In this document: positions 1-10,378 of the stretch, piece by piece
Position numbering within the stretch: the stretch's first letter is position 1
Layout of the letters: the number at the start of each line of letters is the position of its first letter
NCBI RefSeq assembly: GCF_000024465.1
Contig: NC_014010.1
Coordinates: 1,550,001 to 1,614,000, forward strand
Direction: 5' to 3'
From: Candidatus Puniceispirillum marinum IMCC1322
GTDB lineage: Bacteria > Pseudomonadota > Alphaproteobacteria > Puniceispirillales > Puniceispirillaceae
DNA length: 64,000 bases
Made by a program: the position numbers and the translations under genes
The notes under the pieces: model-generated
What the model saw: the letters and a program-made list of their open reading frames with translations, nothing else
Told to the model about the DNA's origin: nothing
Databases searched by the model: none

Positions 1-728
1 TTACGAAGATGATCCGCATCCGGACCAGTGCCTGCAATATCAAGACCTTTTATACTATCAGCCTTGCCACTTTGATGCAGCATTCGCAAGGCTGTCAGCA
101 AAACATCAACGCCTTTTTTACCTACCAAACGACCAATGAATAATAACCGGCCATCCCGTGATGTTGGCGCTTGAATATCCGCTAGATTGATTCCGATATA
201 ATGGGTGATCAGCTTATGCTTTGGGAATCCTTGCGCCTCAAGCCGTCTTGCCACAAAATTGGATACGCATAAAAATCCATTCGCATAGTCTTGCAGTGCC
301 GTCAGACGCCTTTGATAGATCGTGGGCAACAAACGTTTACGATCATGCGTAAATTTGGTTGCATCACCACCATGATAGGTCACGTAAAGCGGGATACCTA
401 ACCGCTGTGCAACTGGCAAAGCCAGCGCACCCCCGCGGCCAAAATGCGCATGAAGAACCTGCGGCTGCAATGCCTTCAAAGACTTATAAAATGGTGAAAA
501 TCCGGTTTGTTTAAAAATCGTCGTGCCAATGGCTGTTCGCGCTGTTTGGAGCTTTGGTGCATGAAGCTCATTGGCGCGCCAGCCAATTTTATTTGCAAGA
601 TAGACTGGGCGTAATCGGTCGAAACTGATGTAATGCGATGCAATGAAACCTTCCGAGGGCAATAAAAGCTTATCCCTGAAAACAAGGCAGGTGTGATGGT
701 GCGCATCATTTGGCATATCAATTGGCAT
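1..728 (-). CDS. GT4-family glycosyltransferase, 3' end outside the window
   Basis: Predicted cytoplasmic or membrane-associated glycosyltransferase of GT-B fold, probably building a surface polysaccharide or glycolipid; the acceptor cannot be told. About 242 codons are visible and the C-terminal part runs off the left edge. An HAHFGRGG segment lies in the N-terminal domain, and a LFIGRLVGKKG segment opens the second Rossmann domain, as in GT4 enzymes. I chose the ATG at 728 because AGGGAGTGAGG lies just upstream; an in-frame ATG at 716 is the alternative. The start overlaps the 3' end of the lrp-type gene by 11 nt, so the two are probably co-transcribed. Family confident, substrate unknown. 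Confidence 0.8.
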   Translation of the reverse strand, partial: MPIDMPNDAHHHTCLVFRDKLLLPSEGFIASHYISFDRLRPVYLANKIGWRANELHAPKLQTARTAIGTTIFKQTGFSPFYKSLKALQPQVLHAHFGRGGALALPVAQRLGIPLYVTYHGGDATKFTHDRKRLLPTIYQRRLTALQDYANGFLCVSNFVARRLEAQGFPKHKLITHYIGINLADIQAPTSRDGRLLFIGRLVGKKGVDVLLTALRMLHQSGKADSIKGLDIAGTGPDADHLR

Positions 729-1188
729 CCTCACTCCCTGGCAGGGGTAAAGCAGTGGTATATTTTATTTCTTCCATCGCAAAGGATGAACTCACATCGG
801 TGAGTTCTACATTGGCAATCAATGTTTGGTAAAAACGATCATAGGCCTTCATATCCGGCACCACAACCCGAAGCAGATAGTCAACCTCACCACTCATGCG
901 GTAAAACTCCACAACTTCAGGCATACTTGCGACCATATCAGCAAATTTTTTGAGCCAGTCAGCATTATGCTGATCGGTGCGCACGGCAACAAAGACCGAC
1001 ATGCCCACACCCATTTTCTGCGGATCCAGCAAGGCAACACGTTTCCGGATCAAGCCATCTTCTTCCATGCGCTGGATGCGTCGCCAGCACGGCGTTACCG
1101 ACAAGCCCACCTTGCGCGCAATATCGGCGACAGGTTGGGCTGCATTGTTTTGAAGTTCGGCAAGAATTTTTCTGTCTGTTTTATCCAT
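718..1188 (-). CDS. Lrp/AsnC-family transcriptional regulator
   Basis: A 156-residue protein with the two-part Lrp layout. The N-terminal winged helix begins MDKTDRKILAELQ and contains GLSVTPCWRRIQRMEEDGLI. The C-terminal RAM/AsnC effector domain has the usual alternating strands and ends near a VSSSFAMEEIKYTTALPL stretch. Such proteins bind amino acids and act as local or global regulators of amino-acid metabolism. The frame stays open upstream to 1362, but residues there look non-coding and the Lrp family begins at the MDKTD Met, so the start is set at 1188. It reads divergently from the methyltransferase gene at 1390, leaving a 201-bp shared control region, and overlaps the glycosyltransferase start downstream. 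The effector is unknown. Confidence 0.9.
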   Translation of the reverse strand: MDKTDRKILAELQNNAAQPVADIARKVGLSVTPCWRRIQRMEEDGLIRKRVALLDPQKMGVGMSVFVAVRTDQHNADWLKKFADMVASMPEVVEFYRMSGEVDYLLRVVVPDMKAYDRFYQTLIANVELTDVSSSFAMEEIKYTTALPLPGSEDAN

Positions 1189-1389
1189 GATATAAAATCC
1201 ATTAAGTTTTGAGCAAAATTGGCGGCAAGAACGCAAACAACACGCAAAATCATTGCTAATTTGTAACACAAATACAGATAATAGGGAAAAAATATCTAAT
1301 TTTACAAGAATGCCATTATTGTGAATATCCTGAACAAGGCCTATTTCAGCGCTTGCAATCATCGAAGGCTATCGGCAGTATCACGCCTC

Positions 1390-2355
1390 ATGGCACAGAC
1401 AGAATCAAACCTTATCAATCCAGCCTTAGCTAACTTGCCGCAACCTGTCATTGTGACCAGCAATGACTGGCATGATTATGCGCTTATCGATAGCGGCCAT
1501 CAGCGCAAGTTAGAACGATTTGGAAAATTTTATTTTATTCGTCCTGAACCACAGGCGATGTGGTCCCCGCGCCTTGATGAAAGTGCATGGAAAGCCGATG
1601 GCGTCTTTGTTGCCAGCCATAGCGAAACTGACAGCGGTGAAGGTGGTGGCTGGAAGCTGCAAAACAGCCTGCCTGATAATTGGCTGATCAATTATCAGAA
1701 TTTGCGCTTTTTTGCGCGCCCAACACCATTTCGCCATCTTGGCTTTTTTCCCGAACAGGCCGCGCATTGGGACTGGTGTGCTGAGGCGATCAAACAGCGC
1801 CTTATCAGCCAGCCAGACTCACGTCCGCGAATACTGAACCTGTTTGCCTATTCAGGCGTTGCAAGTTTGCACGCCGCCGCCGCCGGTGCTGATGTCACAC
1901 ATCTTGACGCCAGTAAAAAGGCCGTAGCTTACGCTTTTGAAAATCGCGACGCGTCGGATATGCAAGATGCACCAATCCGCTTTATCACCGACGACGCCAT
2001 GCGTTTTGTCGAACGTGAAATCAGACGTGGACGCCACTATGATGGTATTATCATGGATCCCCCAAAATATGGCCGGGGGCCAAAAGGCGAATTCTGGCGC
2101 ATCGAAGACGACCTGCCAGCTTTATTGAAAGCATGCCGGAATTTGTTGTCAGACAATCCTCTTTTCATGGTGTTGACCATTTATGCCATTCGCGCATCGT
2201 CCTTGGCTGCACATTATGCCATGGCCGAAGCGGTCAATGGTCTTGGTGGCACCGTCACCTCCGGCGAGCTGGCTGTGCAAGAAGACATGATCAAAGAGCA
2301 TCACGCACCGCGGGTGGTATCACAGGCCAATTTTGCCCGCTGGCATGCTGGATGA
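1390..2355 (+). CDS. Class I SAM-dependent methyltransferase, RlmI-like
   Basis: Predicted rRNA or protein methyltransferase of 321 residues. The SAM-binding motif I is ILNLFAYSGVASLHAAAAGA. Motif IV is IIMDPPKYGRGPKGEFW; the DPPKYGRG core is typical of RlmI/RlmL-type enzymes and their alphaproteobacterial relatives. The YALIDSGHQRKLERFG segment near the N terminus is also characteristic of that alphaproteobacterial subgroup. No PUA domain is seen, so this is not a plain RlmI. Start: ATG at 1390; a GTG at 1321 would add 23 poorly conserved-looking residues. Neither start has a strong ribosome site. It converges with the trmH-like gene, with only 7 bp between the stops. The target nucleotide cannot be assigned. 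Confidence 0.82.
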   Translation: MAQTESNLINPALANLPQPVIVTSNDWHDYALIDSGHQRKLERFGKFYFIRPEPQAMWSPRLDESAWKADGVFVASHSETDSGEGGGWKLQNSLPDNWLINYQNLRFFARPTPFRHLGFFPEQAAHWDWCAEAIKQRLISQPDSRPRILNLFAYSGVASLHAAAAGADVTHLDASKKAVAYAFENRDASDMQDAPIRFITDDAMRFVEREIRRGRHYDGIIMDPPKYGRGPKGEFWRIEDDLPALLKACRNLLSDNPLFMVLTIYAIRASSLAAHYAMAEAVNGLGGTVTSGELAVQEDMIKEHHAPRVVSQANFARWHAG

Positions 2356-2362
2356 TGTGAGC

Positions 2363-3193
2363 CTAGCGCCGGTTTCGCAACACCTCATATAGAGTGACGC
2401 CTGTCGCCACAGCTAGATTCAACGAGTCTGAACGTCCCAGCATCGGCAGACGGATCAACTGCGTACAAAGCTGCATCAGGCTAGGCGGCAAACCAGCCTG
2501 TTCATTGCCCATTAAGATCATCAATGCGCCACTATAATCAGCATCACGGTAATCAACAGAGGCTGGCAAGGCCGTACCAATAATCTGGCCGTTCTGGTTT
2601 GTCCATTGCTGGGTAAATGCAACGAAATCTGACTGATTGCATTGCACAATTTCAACATTGAATATAGCCCCCATTGATGCGCGCACCGCTTCAACCGAAT
2701 AGGGGTCTGTGCAATCGTCAATCAGGATGATGCCTTTGGCACCTGCCGCATCGGCACTGCGCATGATGGTGCCCAGATTGCCTGGATCACGAACACGATC
2801 AAGCGCCACCCATGGACGAGATAGATCGGGCGTAACCGCGTCAAGGTCGGTCCATTTTTGCCGAAATGCACCAAGCAGCATTTGCGGATTGTCTTTCCGA
2901 CTGATTCGCTGCAACAGCTTTTCGGACATCGGCAAGGCTCGTCCATCCGCGCGATCAAGTGCATCCAGCAGCTTTCGCACATGTGTTTCATTGTCACGAC
3001 CTGCCAGAAATGCAAGCCTGTGCATATCCCAACCAAGCGCTACAGCTTCATTGCATATGCGCGTTCCTTCAGCCAGAAACCAGCCTGACTGGCGCCGGTA
3101 CTTGCGTTCATGCAAAGCACGCAGAAACTTGACCTCAGCATTGGCGGTGCTGGTAATTGGCGCAGGAATAGTTACATGGTGGTTATTTTTCAT
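2363..3193 (-). CDS. TrmH/SpoU-family RNA 2'-O-methyltransferase
   Basis: 276-residue SPOUT enzyme that methylates ribose 2'-OH in rRNA or tRNA. An N-terminal substrate-binding domain (STANAEVKFLRALHERKYRR, then LAEGTRICNEA) precedes the knotted SPOUT domain. Motif 1 is DRVRDPGNLGTIMRSADAAG, motif 2 is ILMGNEQAGLPPSLMQLC and motif 3 is IRLPMLGRSDSLNLAVATGV, which together form the SAM-binding knot. The frame extends to 3286, but the family begins near MKNNHHV, so the start is set at 3193. It is divergent from the GlxA-type regulator. RlmB-like and TsnR-like functions are both possible. Confidence 0.87.
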   Translation of the reverse strand: MKNNHHVTIPAPITSTANAEVKFLRALHERKYRRQSGWFLAEGTRICNEAVALGWDMHRLAFLAGRDNETHVRKLLDALDRADGRALPMSEKLLQRISRKDNPQMLLGAFRQKWTDLDAVTPDLSRPWVALDRVRDPGNLGTIMRSADAAGAKGIILIDDCTDPYSVEAVRASMGAIFNVEIVQCNQSDFVAFTQQWTNQNGQIIGTALPASVDYRDADYSGALMILMGNEQAGLPPSLMQLCTQLIRLPMLGRSDSLNLAVATGVTLYEVLRNRR

Positions 3194-3414
3194 GAGCGCT
3201 ATGTAGCAAAATTGTGGAAGTGACACCATAGCTTGTGCATCTGCGAAAATGCACACAGCACAGCACCATAGCCCGGAAACAGTCATGCAACCGTAATGAA
3301 TGTTTATTTTAGATCAAAATAACGTAAATTTGCACTTTTTTATTTGGTTTGCGACAAATTCGCCATAGTGTGATGATTACAATAAGGGTAAAACCCGCCG
3401 CTTTGAAGGATACC

Positions 3415-4407
3415 ATGATGAGCGAACAAACCATCAAAAGTCTTTTGCGAAATGACGATCAAACATCGGCGCAAAAAATTGGATTTTTACTTTTAAATGA
3501 TTTTTCCATGCTGGCTTTTTCCGCTGCGATTGAACCTTTGCGGCTAGCTAATCGGCAAAGCAATAAAGACCTGTTCGACTGGGTGATTGCCAGCATTGAT
3601 GGATCCCCAAGCAAGGCCAGTAATGGCGTGGTTATTTCGTGTGATGGTGCATCTGATATTCTACAGAACTGCCGCATGGTATTCGTTTGTGCTGGCGTCA
3701 ATGTCCGCGCCAATACCAATAAAACGGTATTGAATATTGTCCGGCGTCTTGACCGCAATGGTGCCGTGATTGGCGCGGTCTGTACAGGCACTTATGTCAT
3801 GGCGGCGGCTGGTTTGCTAGAAGGACGCCGCTGCACGATACACTGGGAAAATATCGATGGGTTGGCCGAGGAATTTCCTGAACTAGAAATCACCAATGAC
3901 CTGTTTGAGGTTGATGGCACACGTGTCACGTGCTCGGGTGGAACCGCGGCTCTTGATATGATGTTGAACCTGATCACGCAAACACATGGGGCACAGCTTG
4001 CGGCCGAGGTATCAGATCAGTTTATTCATGACCGCATCCGCGAACCCACCGACCGCCAACGTATGGAGTTACGTTCACGTATTGGTGTCAGTCATCCGAA
4101 GTTGCTTGCCGTTGTGAAAACCATGGAAGACAATCTGGAAGAACCACTGGCGCAAACAGCCATTGCCCGCATGACAAATCTGTCAACGCGGCAGCTTGAA
4201 CGTTTATTTAGAAAATATCTGAATACCACGCCAACTCGTTACTATCTGAATTTGCGACTAGCGCGTGCGCGGCATCTTTTACGACAGACATCAATGTCGA
4301 TACTGTCTGTTGCACTGGCTTGTGGTTTTGTTTCAGCATCGCATTTTTCGAAATGCTATCGTGAATGCTATGGCCGAACACCGCGCGCTGAACGAAGTCC
4401 AAATTAG
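3415..4407 (+). CDS. GlxA-family transcriptional regulator (DJ-1/PfpI plus AraC HTH)
   Basis: 330 residues. The N-terminal half is a DJ-1/PfpI-like ligand domain (IGFLLLNDFSMLAFSAAIEPL, then GAVCTGTYVMAAAGLLEGRR). The C-terminal half is an AraC-type double helix-turn-helix (MTNLSTRQLERLFRKYLNTT, then LACGFVSASHFSKCYRECYG). The family includes regulators of choline, glycine betaine and carnitine use such as GbdR and CdhR, and this protein resembles that branch, but no such catabolic gene lies nearby. Start: the ATG at 3415, because GAAGGA sits 4 nt upstream; a second ATG follows immediately. Its regulon is probably elsewhere. Confidence 0.88.
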   Translation: MMSEQTIKSLLRNDDQTSAQKIGFLLLNDFSMLAFSAAIEPLRLANRQSNKDLFDWVIASIDGSPSKASNGVVISCDGASDILQNCRMVFVCAGVNVRANTNKTVLNIVRRLDRNGAVIGAVCTGTYVMAAAGLLEGRRCTIHWENIDGLAEEFPELEITNDLFEVDGTRVTCSGGTAALDMMLNLITQTHGAQLAAEVSDQFIHDRIREPTDRQRMELRSRIGVSHPKLLAVVKTMEDNLEEPLAQTAIARMTNLSTRQLERLFRKYLNTTPTRYYLNLRLARARHLLRQTSMSILSVALACGFVSASHFSKCYRECYGRTPRAERSPN

Positions 4408-4450
4408 CGCCGTTTTAAATGCCTCAACACCATAATCGATAAAATGATGC

Positions 4451-4864
4451 TTAATGAGCCGCAGCCTTGATCGCCCCCAGCATGCTGGCAAGACCATTTT
4501 TTCGCGTTGCCGAAAGATGCGAATCAAGCCCTATCGCGCTCAGGAAATCAGCCTCTGTTTCACGAATTTCACGAGCGTCACGTCCTGAATAAACCCGAAG
4601 TAACAGCGCCACTAACCCTTGAACAATTGCGGCGTCGGATTCCGCCAGAAAGATGATCTTGTCATCATCCTGTCGTTCACTGGCAAAATAGACAACTGAC
4701 TGGCAACCCCGAAGCCGGTGATCATCATCACGATATTGCGGGGGAAAATCTGCTAACTTACGCCCCTGATCGATCAATAATTGATAGCGATCCTCCCAAT
4801 CATCAAAGAATGAGAACTCCTCGATGATGGCTTGCGCTTCTTCTTTGGCTGTATTGACCGACAT
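4451..4864 (-). CDS. sufE: SufE-like cysteine desulfuration protein
   Basis: 137-residue SufE protein. It accepts persulfide sulfur from the cysteine desulfurase SufS and delivers it to the SufBCD scaffold for Fe-S cluster assembly in the cytoplasm. The acceptor Cys lies in DHRLRGCQSVVYFA, the SufE signature, preceded by EDRYQLLIDQGRKL. Length is normal for the family. No sufBCDS genes are in the window, so this is a detached copy, as is common in alphaproteobacteria. It lies 36 bp upstream of the methylmalonyl-CoA mutase 3' end in the opposite sense of reading order, so co-transcription with mutB is possible but not shown. Confidence 0.92.
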   Translation of the reverse strand: MSVNTAKEEAQAIIEEFSFFDDWEDRYQLLIDQGRKLADFPPQYRDDDHRLRGCQSVVYFASERQDDDKIIFLAESDAAIVQGLVALLLRVYSGRDAREIRETEADFLSAIGLDSHLSATRKNGLASMLGAIKAAAH

Positions 4865-4899
4865 AACACTTAATCCATTTCATTTAGGGTCGCTATTAC

Positions 4900-7071
4900 C
4901 TAACTGATATTGCGCCGACGTGCCAGCAGATCAAGTAGGCGTGATGCCGCATCAACAGATTTTGTTCCTGGCAGAAACACCGCTGCCGCGCCGGCTTTGC
5001 GCAAAGCCGGAATATCACCTGGTGGAATCACCCCACCTACGACCAGTTCGATATGCTGACCTTCACCTTTATCAAGGCGCTGCCGCAAGGCTGGCACCTG
5101 ACTAAGATGACTTGCCGCCAATGTCGAAATACCAACCGCATCGACATCCATCTCAATAGCCATCTCATAGACTTCATCCGGATTTTGAAACAGCGGTCCG
5201 ATCGTGACATCAAACCCGATATCGGAAAAGGCCGATGCAATAACCTTCTGTCCGCGATCATGCCCATCTTGGCCAAGCTTAGCGATCAGAATACGGGGTG
5301 GACGGCCAGTTGCCGTTATAAACGCCTCTACCCGCGCTGTCAGAATCGACAGGTCCTCCGCGCCTGTCATCTGTTGTCGCCAAACCCCCTTCACCGCTTT
5401 GATTTCAGCTTTATGACGACCAAATTCTGCCGCCAGTGCCGATGATATTTCGCCAACTGTTGCCTGGCATCGCGCCGCTTCAATGGCAAAGGGCATCAGA
5501 TTTTCCGATCCAGATGCAGCATTTTCCAGCGCCGCTAATGCCGCCTTGACCTTGGCTTCATCACGCGCGCGCTTTAGCCGTTTCAACTGGGCAATTTGCT
5601 GAGCACGCACATCGGCATTGTCAATGCGGCGTACTTGCACTTCTCCATCAGTTGTATCGGTGTCGGCGGTCTCATTTGCAGGCTGATATTTATTAACCCC
5701 AATGATCGTTTGGGCGCCTGAGTCGATCTTGGCTTGGGTGATGGTGGCGACCTCTTCTATGCGCAATTTTGGCAACCCGTCTTCTATCGCTTTAGCCATA
5801 CCGCCCATGGTTTCAATCTCACCCATATGCTGGCGGCATTTATCCGCCAGATCACGTGTCAGACGTTCAATCAGATAAGAACCACCAAATGGATCAATGA
5901 CATGCGCCATATTGGCTTCATGTTGCAGATGAAGCTGGGTATTTCGGGCGATCCTAGCCGCGTAATCAGTGGGCAGTCCAAGCGCTTCGTCAAGTGAGTT
6001 AGTATGGAGCGATTGCGTTTGCCCTGCCACCGCCGCCGCCGCCTCAATACAGGTGCGCGGCACATTATTAAACACATCCTGCGCGGCCAGCGACCATCCC
6101 GATGTCTGGCAATGCGTGCGAAGCATCAATGATTTCGGATTTTTTGGCGCAAAATTCTGCTGCATAATTTCAGCCCATAACAGGCGTGCTGCTCGTAATT
6201 TTGCGATTTCCATATAAAAATTCATGCCTGTCGCAAAGAAAAAGGACAAACGTGGCACAAAAGCATCAACATCGAGCCCAGCCGCAACCCCAGCGCGGAC
6301 ATATTCCAGCCCGTCTGCCAGCGTATAGGCAAGCTCCAGATCAGCCGAGGCACCAGCTTCCTGCATATGGTAGCCCGACACAGAAATAAAATTGAATTTT
6401 GGCATATGGTCAGCGCAATAGGCAAAAATGTCAGAAATGATCCGCATCGAGGGTGCTGGCGGGTAAATATAGGTATTACGCACCATAAACTCTTTCAGCA
6501 CGTCATTCTGGATCGTGCCTGTCAAGGCTTCAGGCGGCACGCCCTGGTCTTCCGCCGCAACGACAAATAAGGCTAGAATAGGCAAAACAGCTCCATTCAT
6601 CGTCATCGACACACTCATTCGATCAAGCGGAATATCACGGAACAACACATTCATATCCAGAATCGAATCGATCGCAACGCCTGCCATGCCCACATCGTCG
6701 GCAACAAGCGGATTGTCCGAATCATATCCACGATGCGTTGGCAAATCGAACGCGACCGAAAGCCCCATCTGGCCAGCCGCCAAATTCCGGCGATAAAAGG
6801 CATTGGATTCTTCAGCTGTCGAAAATCCGGCATATTGGCGAATGGTCCAGGGCCGTATCGCATACATCGTTGGATAAACACCACGTAAATAAGGCGCAAT
6901 GCCCGGCTGTTGCCCGGCTATGTCAGCCATCGACATATCTTGCGGCATAGCCATCGACTCAATATCGATCGCCTCTACCGTATTATAATGCCCACGATAC
7001 GTGGATGTAGCCCCGCGAAAAGACGCCGCATCAGCAAGGCTTAGTTTGGTAAAGTCAGGAAAATCACGCAT
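4900..7071 (-). CDS. mutB: Methylmalonyl-CoA mutase, large (catalytic, B12-binding) subunit
   Basis: 723 residues. Interconverts (R)-methylmalonyl-CoA and succinyl-CoA using adenosylcobalamin, the last step of propionyl-CoA assimilation. The N-terminal TIM barrel includes [20 protein letters not shown] and [19 protein letters not shown]. The C-terminal cobalamin domain has the base-off motif DGHDRG within [18 protein letters not shown] near residue 600, and [19 protein letters not shown]. The gene overlaps the mutA stop by 8 nt, indicating translational coupling. No propionyl-CoA carboxylase or epimerase is in the window. With dddP and acuI at 32-35 kb it would complete DMSP- or acrylate-derived propionate use. 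Confidence 0.96.
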   Translation of the reverse strand: MRDFPDFTKLSLADAASFRGATSTYRGHYNTVEAIDIESMAMPQDMSMADIAGQQPGIAPYLRGVYPTMYAIRPWTIRQYAGFSTAEESNAFYRRNLAAGQMGLSVAFDLPTHRGYDSDNPLVADDVGMAGVAIDSILDMNVLFRDIPLDRMSVSMTMNGAVLPILALFVVAAEDQGVPPEALTGTIQNDVLKEFMVRNTYIYPPAPSMRIISDIFAYCADHMPKFNFISVSGYHMQEAGASADLELAYTLADGLEYVRAGVAAGLDVDAFVPRLSFFFATGMNFYMEIAKLRAARLLWAEIMQQNFAPKNPKSLMLRTHCQTSGWSLAAQDVFNNVPRTCIEAAAAVAGQTQSLHTNSLDEALGLPTDYAARIARNTQLHLQHEANMAHVIDPFGGSYLIERLTRDLADKCRQHMGEIETMGGMAKAIEDGLPKLRIEEVATITQAKIDSGAQTIIGVNKYQPANETADTDTTDGEVQVRRIDNADVRAQQIAQLKRLKRARDEAKVKAALAALENAASGSENLMPFAIEAARCQATVGEISSALAAEFGRHKAEIKAVKGVWRQQMTGAEDLSILTARVEAFITATGRPPRILIAKLGQDGHDRGQKVIASAFSDIGFDVTIGPLFQNPDEVYEMAIEMDVDAVGISTLAASHLSQVPALRQRLDKGEGQHIELVVGGVIPPGDIPALRKAGAAAVFLPGTKSVDAASRLLDLLARRRNIS

Positions 7072-8788
7072 CTGTCTGCTTTCCTAACAATAAATCAAGT
7101 GCATCAATTAGCGAGCTTTCACCCGTGATATCCGCCGCCGCAACAAATATAATATCTGGCATGAGGGCAGACATATCAGCGCGCAGATCGGCAATAGCTT
7201 CAAGTGTGTTACCAATATATATGACCACATCGGGTTTAGCCGCACGAATATCACGCGCTGTATCATCACCAACGACAAGCGTTATCACTGATAATCCGCC
7301 AATTGCACATAGCTGATCGCTGTCTTTCTTGAGGGACTGCAATGGCTGATCCATAGTACCCGATGGCAACAGACATATGATACGTGGTTGCCGGGCTAAG
7401 GCTTTACGACGAAAGTCTTCGATGATCTGAGCAGGGCGTACAATCAAAGCCCCATCAGCGCCCCAGCCACCAGTGACAATATCAGCGACTGGCACCATGT
7501 CAGGTTGCAATGTCACGCCCAGAAACTTGGCGTCACCCGTGACAAGCCTGGCATTAGCTTTCGCCTGTCCTTCGCGGGCCAAATCAGCAAACACATTATC
7601 CTTGTAACATGATGATGCGCCACCCTGACTTTCCAACGTCTGGAATGTCGCCCATGCCGCTTTTGCTAGATCATCGGCGCGCGCTTCGATAAAACCCGAA
7701 CCGCCTGCTGGGTCAATCGCTTTTGCAATACCTGATTCCTCGATCATCAATAATTGCGTCATGCGTGCCAAACGACGGCCACGGACACTTTCGCCCGTCA
7801 GAATATCATGCGCAAACCCTGTCAAAGCATCAGCATTACCCAATGCCCCACCTAGCAAAGCTGTTGTTGAGCGCAGTATATTCACATCCTGATCCAAAAG
7901 ACTGAACATCCGTAACGACGGGGCCGCATGTAAACGCAGACGATACTGATCAGGGTCAAGACCAAGAGCTGCAACAATGCCCGCCCAGCCATGTCGAACT
8001 GCCCGGCACTTGGCAAGGCCAGCATATAGATCAGCAGGCAAGGCGATGGTCACTTCGATCAGCGCGGCGATCGTCGCAGGGGCAATACCCGCCTCCATGG
8101 CACGCCGCATGATATCGGTAACCGATGATAGAATGATCGCCAATTCATTGACCGCCGTGACACCCTTATTATGCCAATGCCATCCATTGACCGCAAAAAT
8201 AGATGTTGGTATTTGTGTAGCCGCGCGGTTAGCAAGCGCAAAGCCAGCCGCCAGTATGACATCCGGATCGGCATCTCCTTCTGCCACAAAGGGATCTAAT
8301 CCGGCATGCAGATTGGCCTTGCTGATATCACCGTCAATATGTGCGATAAATCTGTCCACCAGCTGATACGTGCTGGCACCGCTATCTAAATGCACACCGA
8401 CAGCGGGCAGCATGATGCCATCGAACAGCCTGCCAAAGTCAATCTGTTCATCCTTATCCGCACGAAGCCAAAGCGATGTTGCGCCCTGTTCGACATCATC
8501 AATTATGCACTGGTTGATGGCTTTAACATCGCCACTTATGTGCAATGGTTGGCGTACATCCCATCCAAATGCCACCCGCTGGGCTGGGTCCTGTGACAGA
8601 CGTCGCACGCTTGTCGCCATATCGCCAGCAAGCTGGGCTGAACCACCGTCATAAAGGGCGTCAATAATCAGACCGTCTTCGTCATGACGTCGCAAGCTAT
8701 CCACCGATGCGTTCCGAAGCATTTTTTCAACCGCAGCAACCCAGTCATCACGAGAGGCTGGGGGAAAACAATTATCAACTGATGACAT
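7064..8788 (-). CDS. mutA: Methylmalonyl-CoA mutase, small subunit
   Basis: 574 residues. Non-catalytic partner of MutB in the heterodimeric enzyme. It has the mutase-like barrel ([45 protein letters not shown], then [19 protein letters not shown]) and a degenerate C-terminal B12-like domain ([15 protein letters not shown]). That domain lacks the DxHxxG cobalamin-ligand motif, as expected for the small subunit. The frame extends to 8833, but [10 protein letters not shown] at 8788 fits the family start, with AAAGG about 8 nt upstream. It is the first gene of the mutA-mutB operon and is divergent from the GT39-like gene. Confidence 0.93.
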   Translation of the reverse strand: MSSVDNCFPPASRDDWVAAVEKMLRNASVDSLRRHDEDGLIIDALYDGGSAQLAGDMATSVRRLSQDPAQRVAFGWDVRQPLHISGDVKAINQCIIDDVEQGATSLWLRADKDEQIDFGRLFDGIMLPAVGVHLDSGASTYQLVDRFIAHIDGDISKANLHAGLDPFVAEGDADPDVILAAGFALANRAATQIPTSIFAVNGWHWHNKGVTAVNELAIILSSVTDIMRRAMEAGIAPATIAALIEVTIALPADLYAGLAKCRAVRHGWAGIVAALGLDPDQYRLRLHAAPSLRMFSLLDQDVNILRSTTALLGGALGNADALTGFAHDILTGESVRGRRLARMTQLLMIEESGIAKAIDPAGGSGFIEARADDLAKAAWATFQTLESQGGASSCYKDNVFADLAREGQAKANARLVTGDAKFLGVTLQPDMVPVADIVTGGWGADGALIVRPAQIIEDFRRKALARQPRIICLLPSGTMDQPLQSLKKDSDQLCAIGGLSVITLVVGDDTARDIRAAKPDVVIYIGNTLEAIADLRADMSALMPDIIFVAAADITGESSLIDALDLLLGKQTDA

Positions 8789-8856
8789 GATATGCCTTTG
8801 TCTCATATAGTTCTCAGCAAAGCTAACAGTCACGATTGGTCAAATCAAGGATGCCC

Positions 8857-10356
8857 ATGACCCCGAGCCGTAATACCCCAAACAGCAATTTTCGGCACCC
8901 CCCTAAAGCGCATGACGTGGCCATAGACCGCTGGATTATGGGTTTGCTCATTCTTGTGACAGTAATACGGAGCCTCGCTATCTTGATCAGCCCCTTGGAA
9001 CTGGGTGTTGACGAAGCGCAATATTGGGCATGGAGCCAAAAACCCGATTTCGGATATTTCACCAAACCCCCTCTTATTGCCTGGATCATAGGACTGTCAT
9101 ATGCCCTGTTTGGACATGAAGTCTGGGCCGTACGTCTGCCAGCGCCATGGCTTCATCTTCTGACCACAATCATATTATGGCGAACGGCAAGCTGGGTAGC
9201 GGGACCTAGTGCGGGACGCTGGGCAGCCATTATATGGATTGCCCTACCCATCATTTCGGTTGGTAGCTTTGTCATGTCAACCGATACACCGCTTTTGCTG
9301 GCGCTGAGCGTAGCCTTGATGATGGTCATTGGTATTCTGCATAATCGGTTTGACCCGTTTCAAGGCATGTTTATCTGTGGCCTGGCTGTTGGCGTTGGCT
9401 TTCTGGCAAAATATGCGGCCATATATTTTCTGGCGGGCATCCTTTTATGGGCTCTATGGAACCGACTCGCAGGGACGATCAATGCCATCAGCATCCGGCA
9501 TTTATGGCTCTTTGGTCTTGGCATGATCATCGCTGCCAGCCCAAATATAATATGGAATCTAACCAATGATCTCACCACTGTGCGGCATCTTGGTGATAAT
9601 GCCAATATTGCCAAACAAAGTTTTGATCTAGCCAAAGTTGGCGGCTTTATGCTGGGTCAACTTGGCGTTGCGGGCCCTGGTATCTTCATACTTATGCTGG
9701 GCATTTTGCGCCCCCCTTTCAGCGCCGGCTCAAAAAGGCTGATGATATGTCTGAGCCTGCCAGTATTGGGCTTGATGAGCATTCAGGCCTTTATCAGCGA
9801 TGCCAATGCAAACTGGGCTGTTGCCAGCTATCCGGCGCTAACCGTCTGGCTGGCGTGCTGGATCGCCCAGACAAATAGGTGGCGCTGGGGACTATTGGCC
9901 AGCGGCATCAACGTAGCCATTGCGATCATCATTATCAGCGCCAGCATGGCCGGCAGTCTTGGCGTTTTGACCCCCGCATCCGATCCGCTTCGCCGATTGC
10001 GGGGGTGGCAAGCACTGGCCACCGATATAAACGCCGCCTTGGAACAGCATGATGCCAAACTCTTGGTCGCAGATAGACGTGCTACAGCAGCATTGATGGG
10101 ATGGTATTTTCACAATAGTGACATTGATATTGCCATATATGACAGTGATGGTATTCCCGGCAATCATTACGAACGCAACCACGCCTTTGGCCGTGCGGTG
10201 ACTGGCACGCGTGCGCTTATCGCTGTTGATGGGCGCGCGCAACCACCGGCCTTGCCACAGGTGAACTGGCAGGCCAACTCTTCAATCTCCGAACATGTGA
10301 TTTCAAATAACCGTAGCCGCAAGCTATTTATATTTGCTGGTACGCAGACGCCTTAG
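8857..10356 (+). CDS. ArnT/PMT-like GT39 membrane glycosyltransferase
   Basis: 499 residues with about ten to twelve predicted membrane spans. Likely transfers a sugar from a polyprenyl-phosphate carrier to lipid A, a glycan or protein on the periplasmic side. The signature is in the first external loop: GVDEAQYWAWSQKPDFGYFTKPPLIAWIIG. The acidic DE and the YFTKPP tract are the hallmarks of ArnT and dolichyl-phosphate-mannose-type enzymes. A soluble C-terminal part follows the membrane region. Start: ATG at 8857, with AAGG 6 nt upstream; in-frame ATG 8851 and TTG 8836 are alternatives. The stop lies 22 bp from the convergent mntR. The acceptor is unknown. Confidence 0.85.
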   Translation: MTPSRNTPNSNFRHPPKAHDVAIDRWIMGLLILVTVIRSLAILISPLELGVDEAQYWAWSQKPDFGYFTKPPLIAWIIGLSYALFGHEVWAVRLPAPWLHLLTTIILWRTASWVAGPSAGRWAAIIWIALPIISVGSFVMSTDTPLLLALSVALMMVIGILHNRFDPFQGMFICGLAVGVGFLAKYAAIYFLAGILLWALWNRLAGTINAISIRHLWLFGLGMIIAASPNIIWNLTNDLTTVRHLGDNANIAKQSFDLAKVGGFMLGQLGVAGPGIFILMLGILRPPFSAGSKRLMICLSLPVLGLMSIQAFISDANANWAVASYPALTVWLACWIAQTNRWRWGLLASGINVAIAIIIISASMAGSLGVLTPASDPLRRLRGWQALATDINAALEQHDAKLLVADRRATAALMGWYFHNSDIDIAIYDSDGIPGNHYERNHAFGRAVTGTRALIAVDGRAQPPALPQVNWQANSSISEHVISNNRSRKLFIFAGTQTP

Positions 10357-10378
10357 TACCCCAACGTACAACCCAGTC

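Noticed and set aside
2709-3206. 165-codon plus-strand frame rich in Ser and Arg
   Set aside because: Antisense to the TrmH-type gene, which has all three SPOUT motifs.
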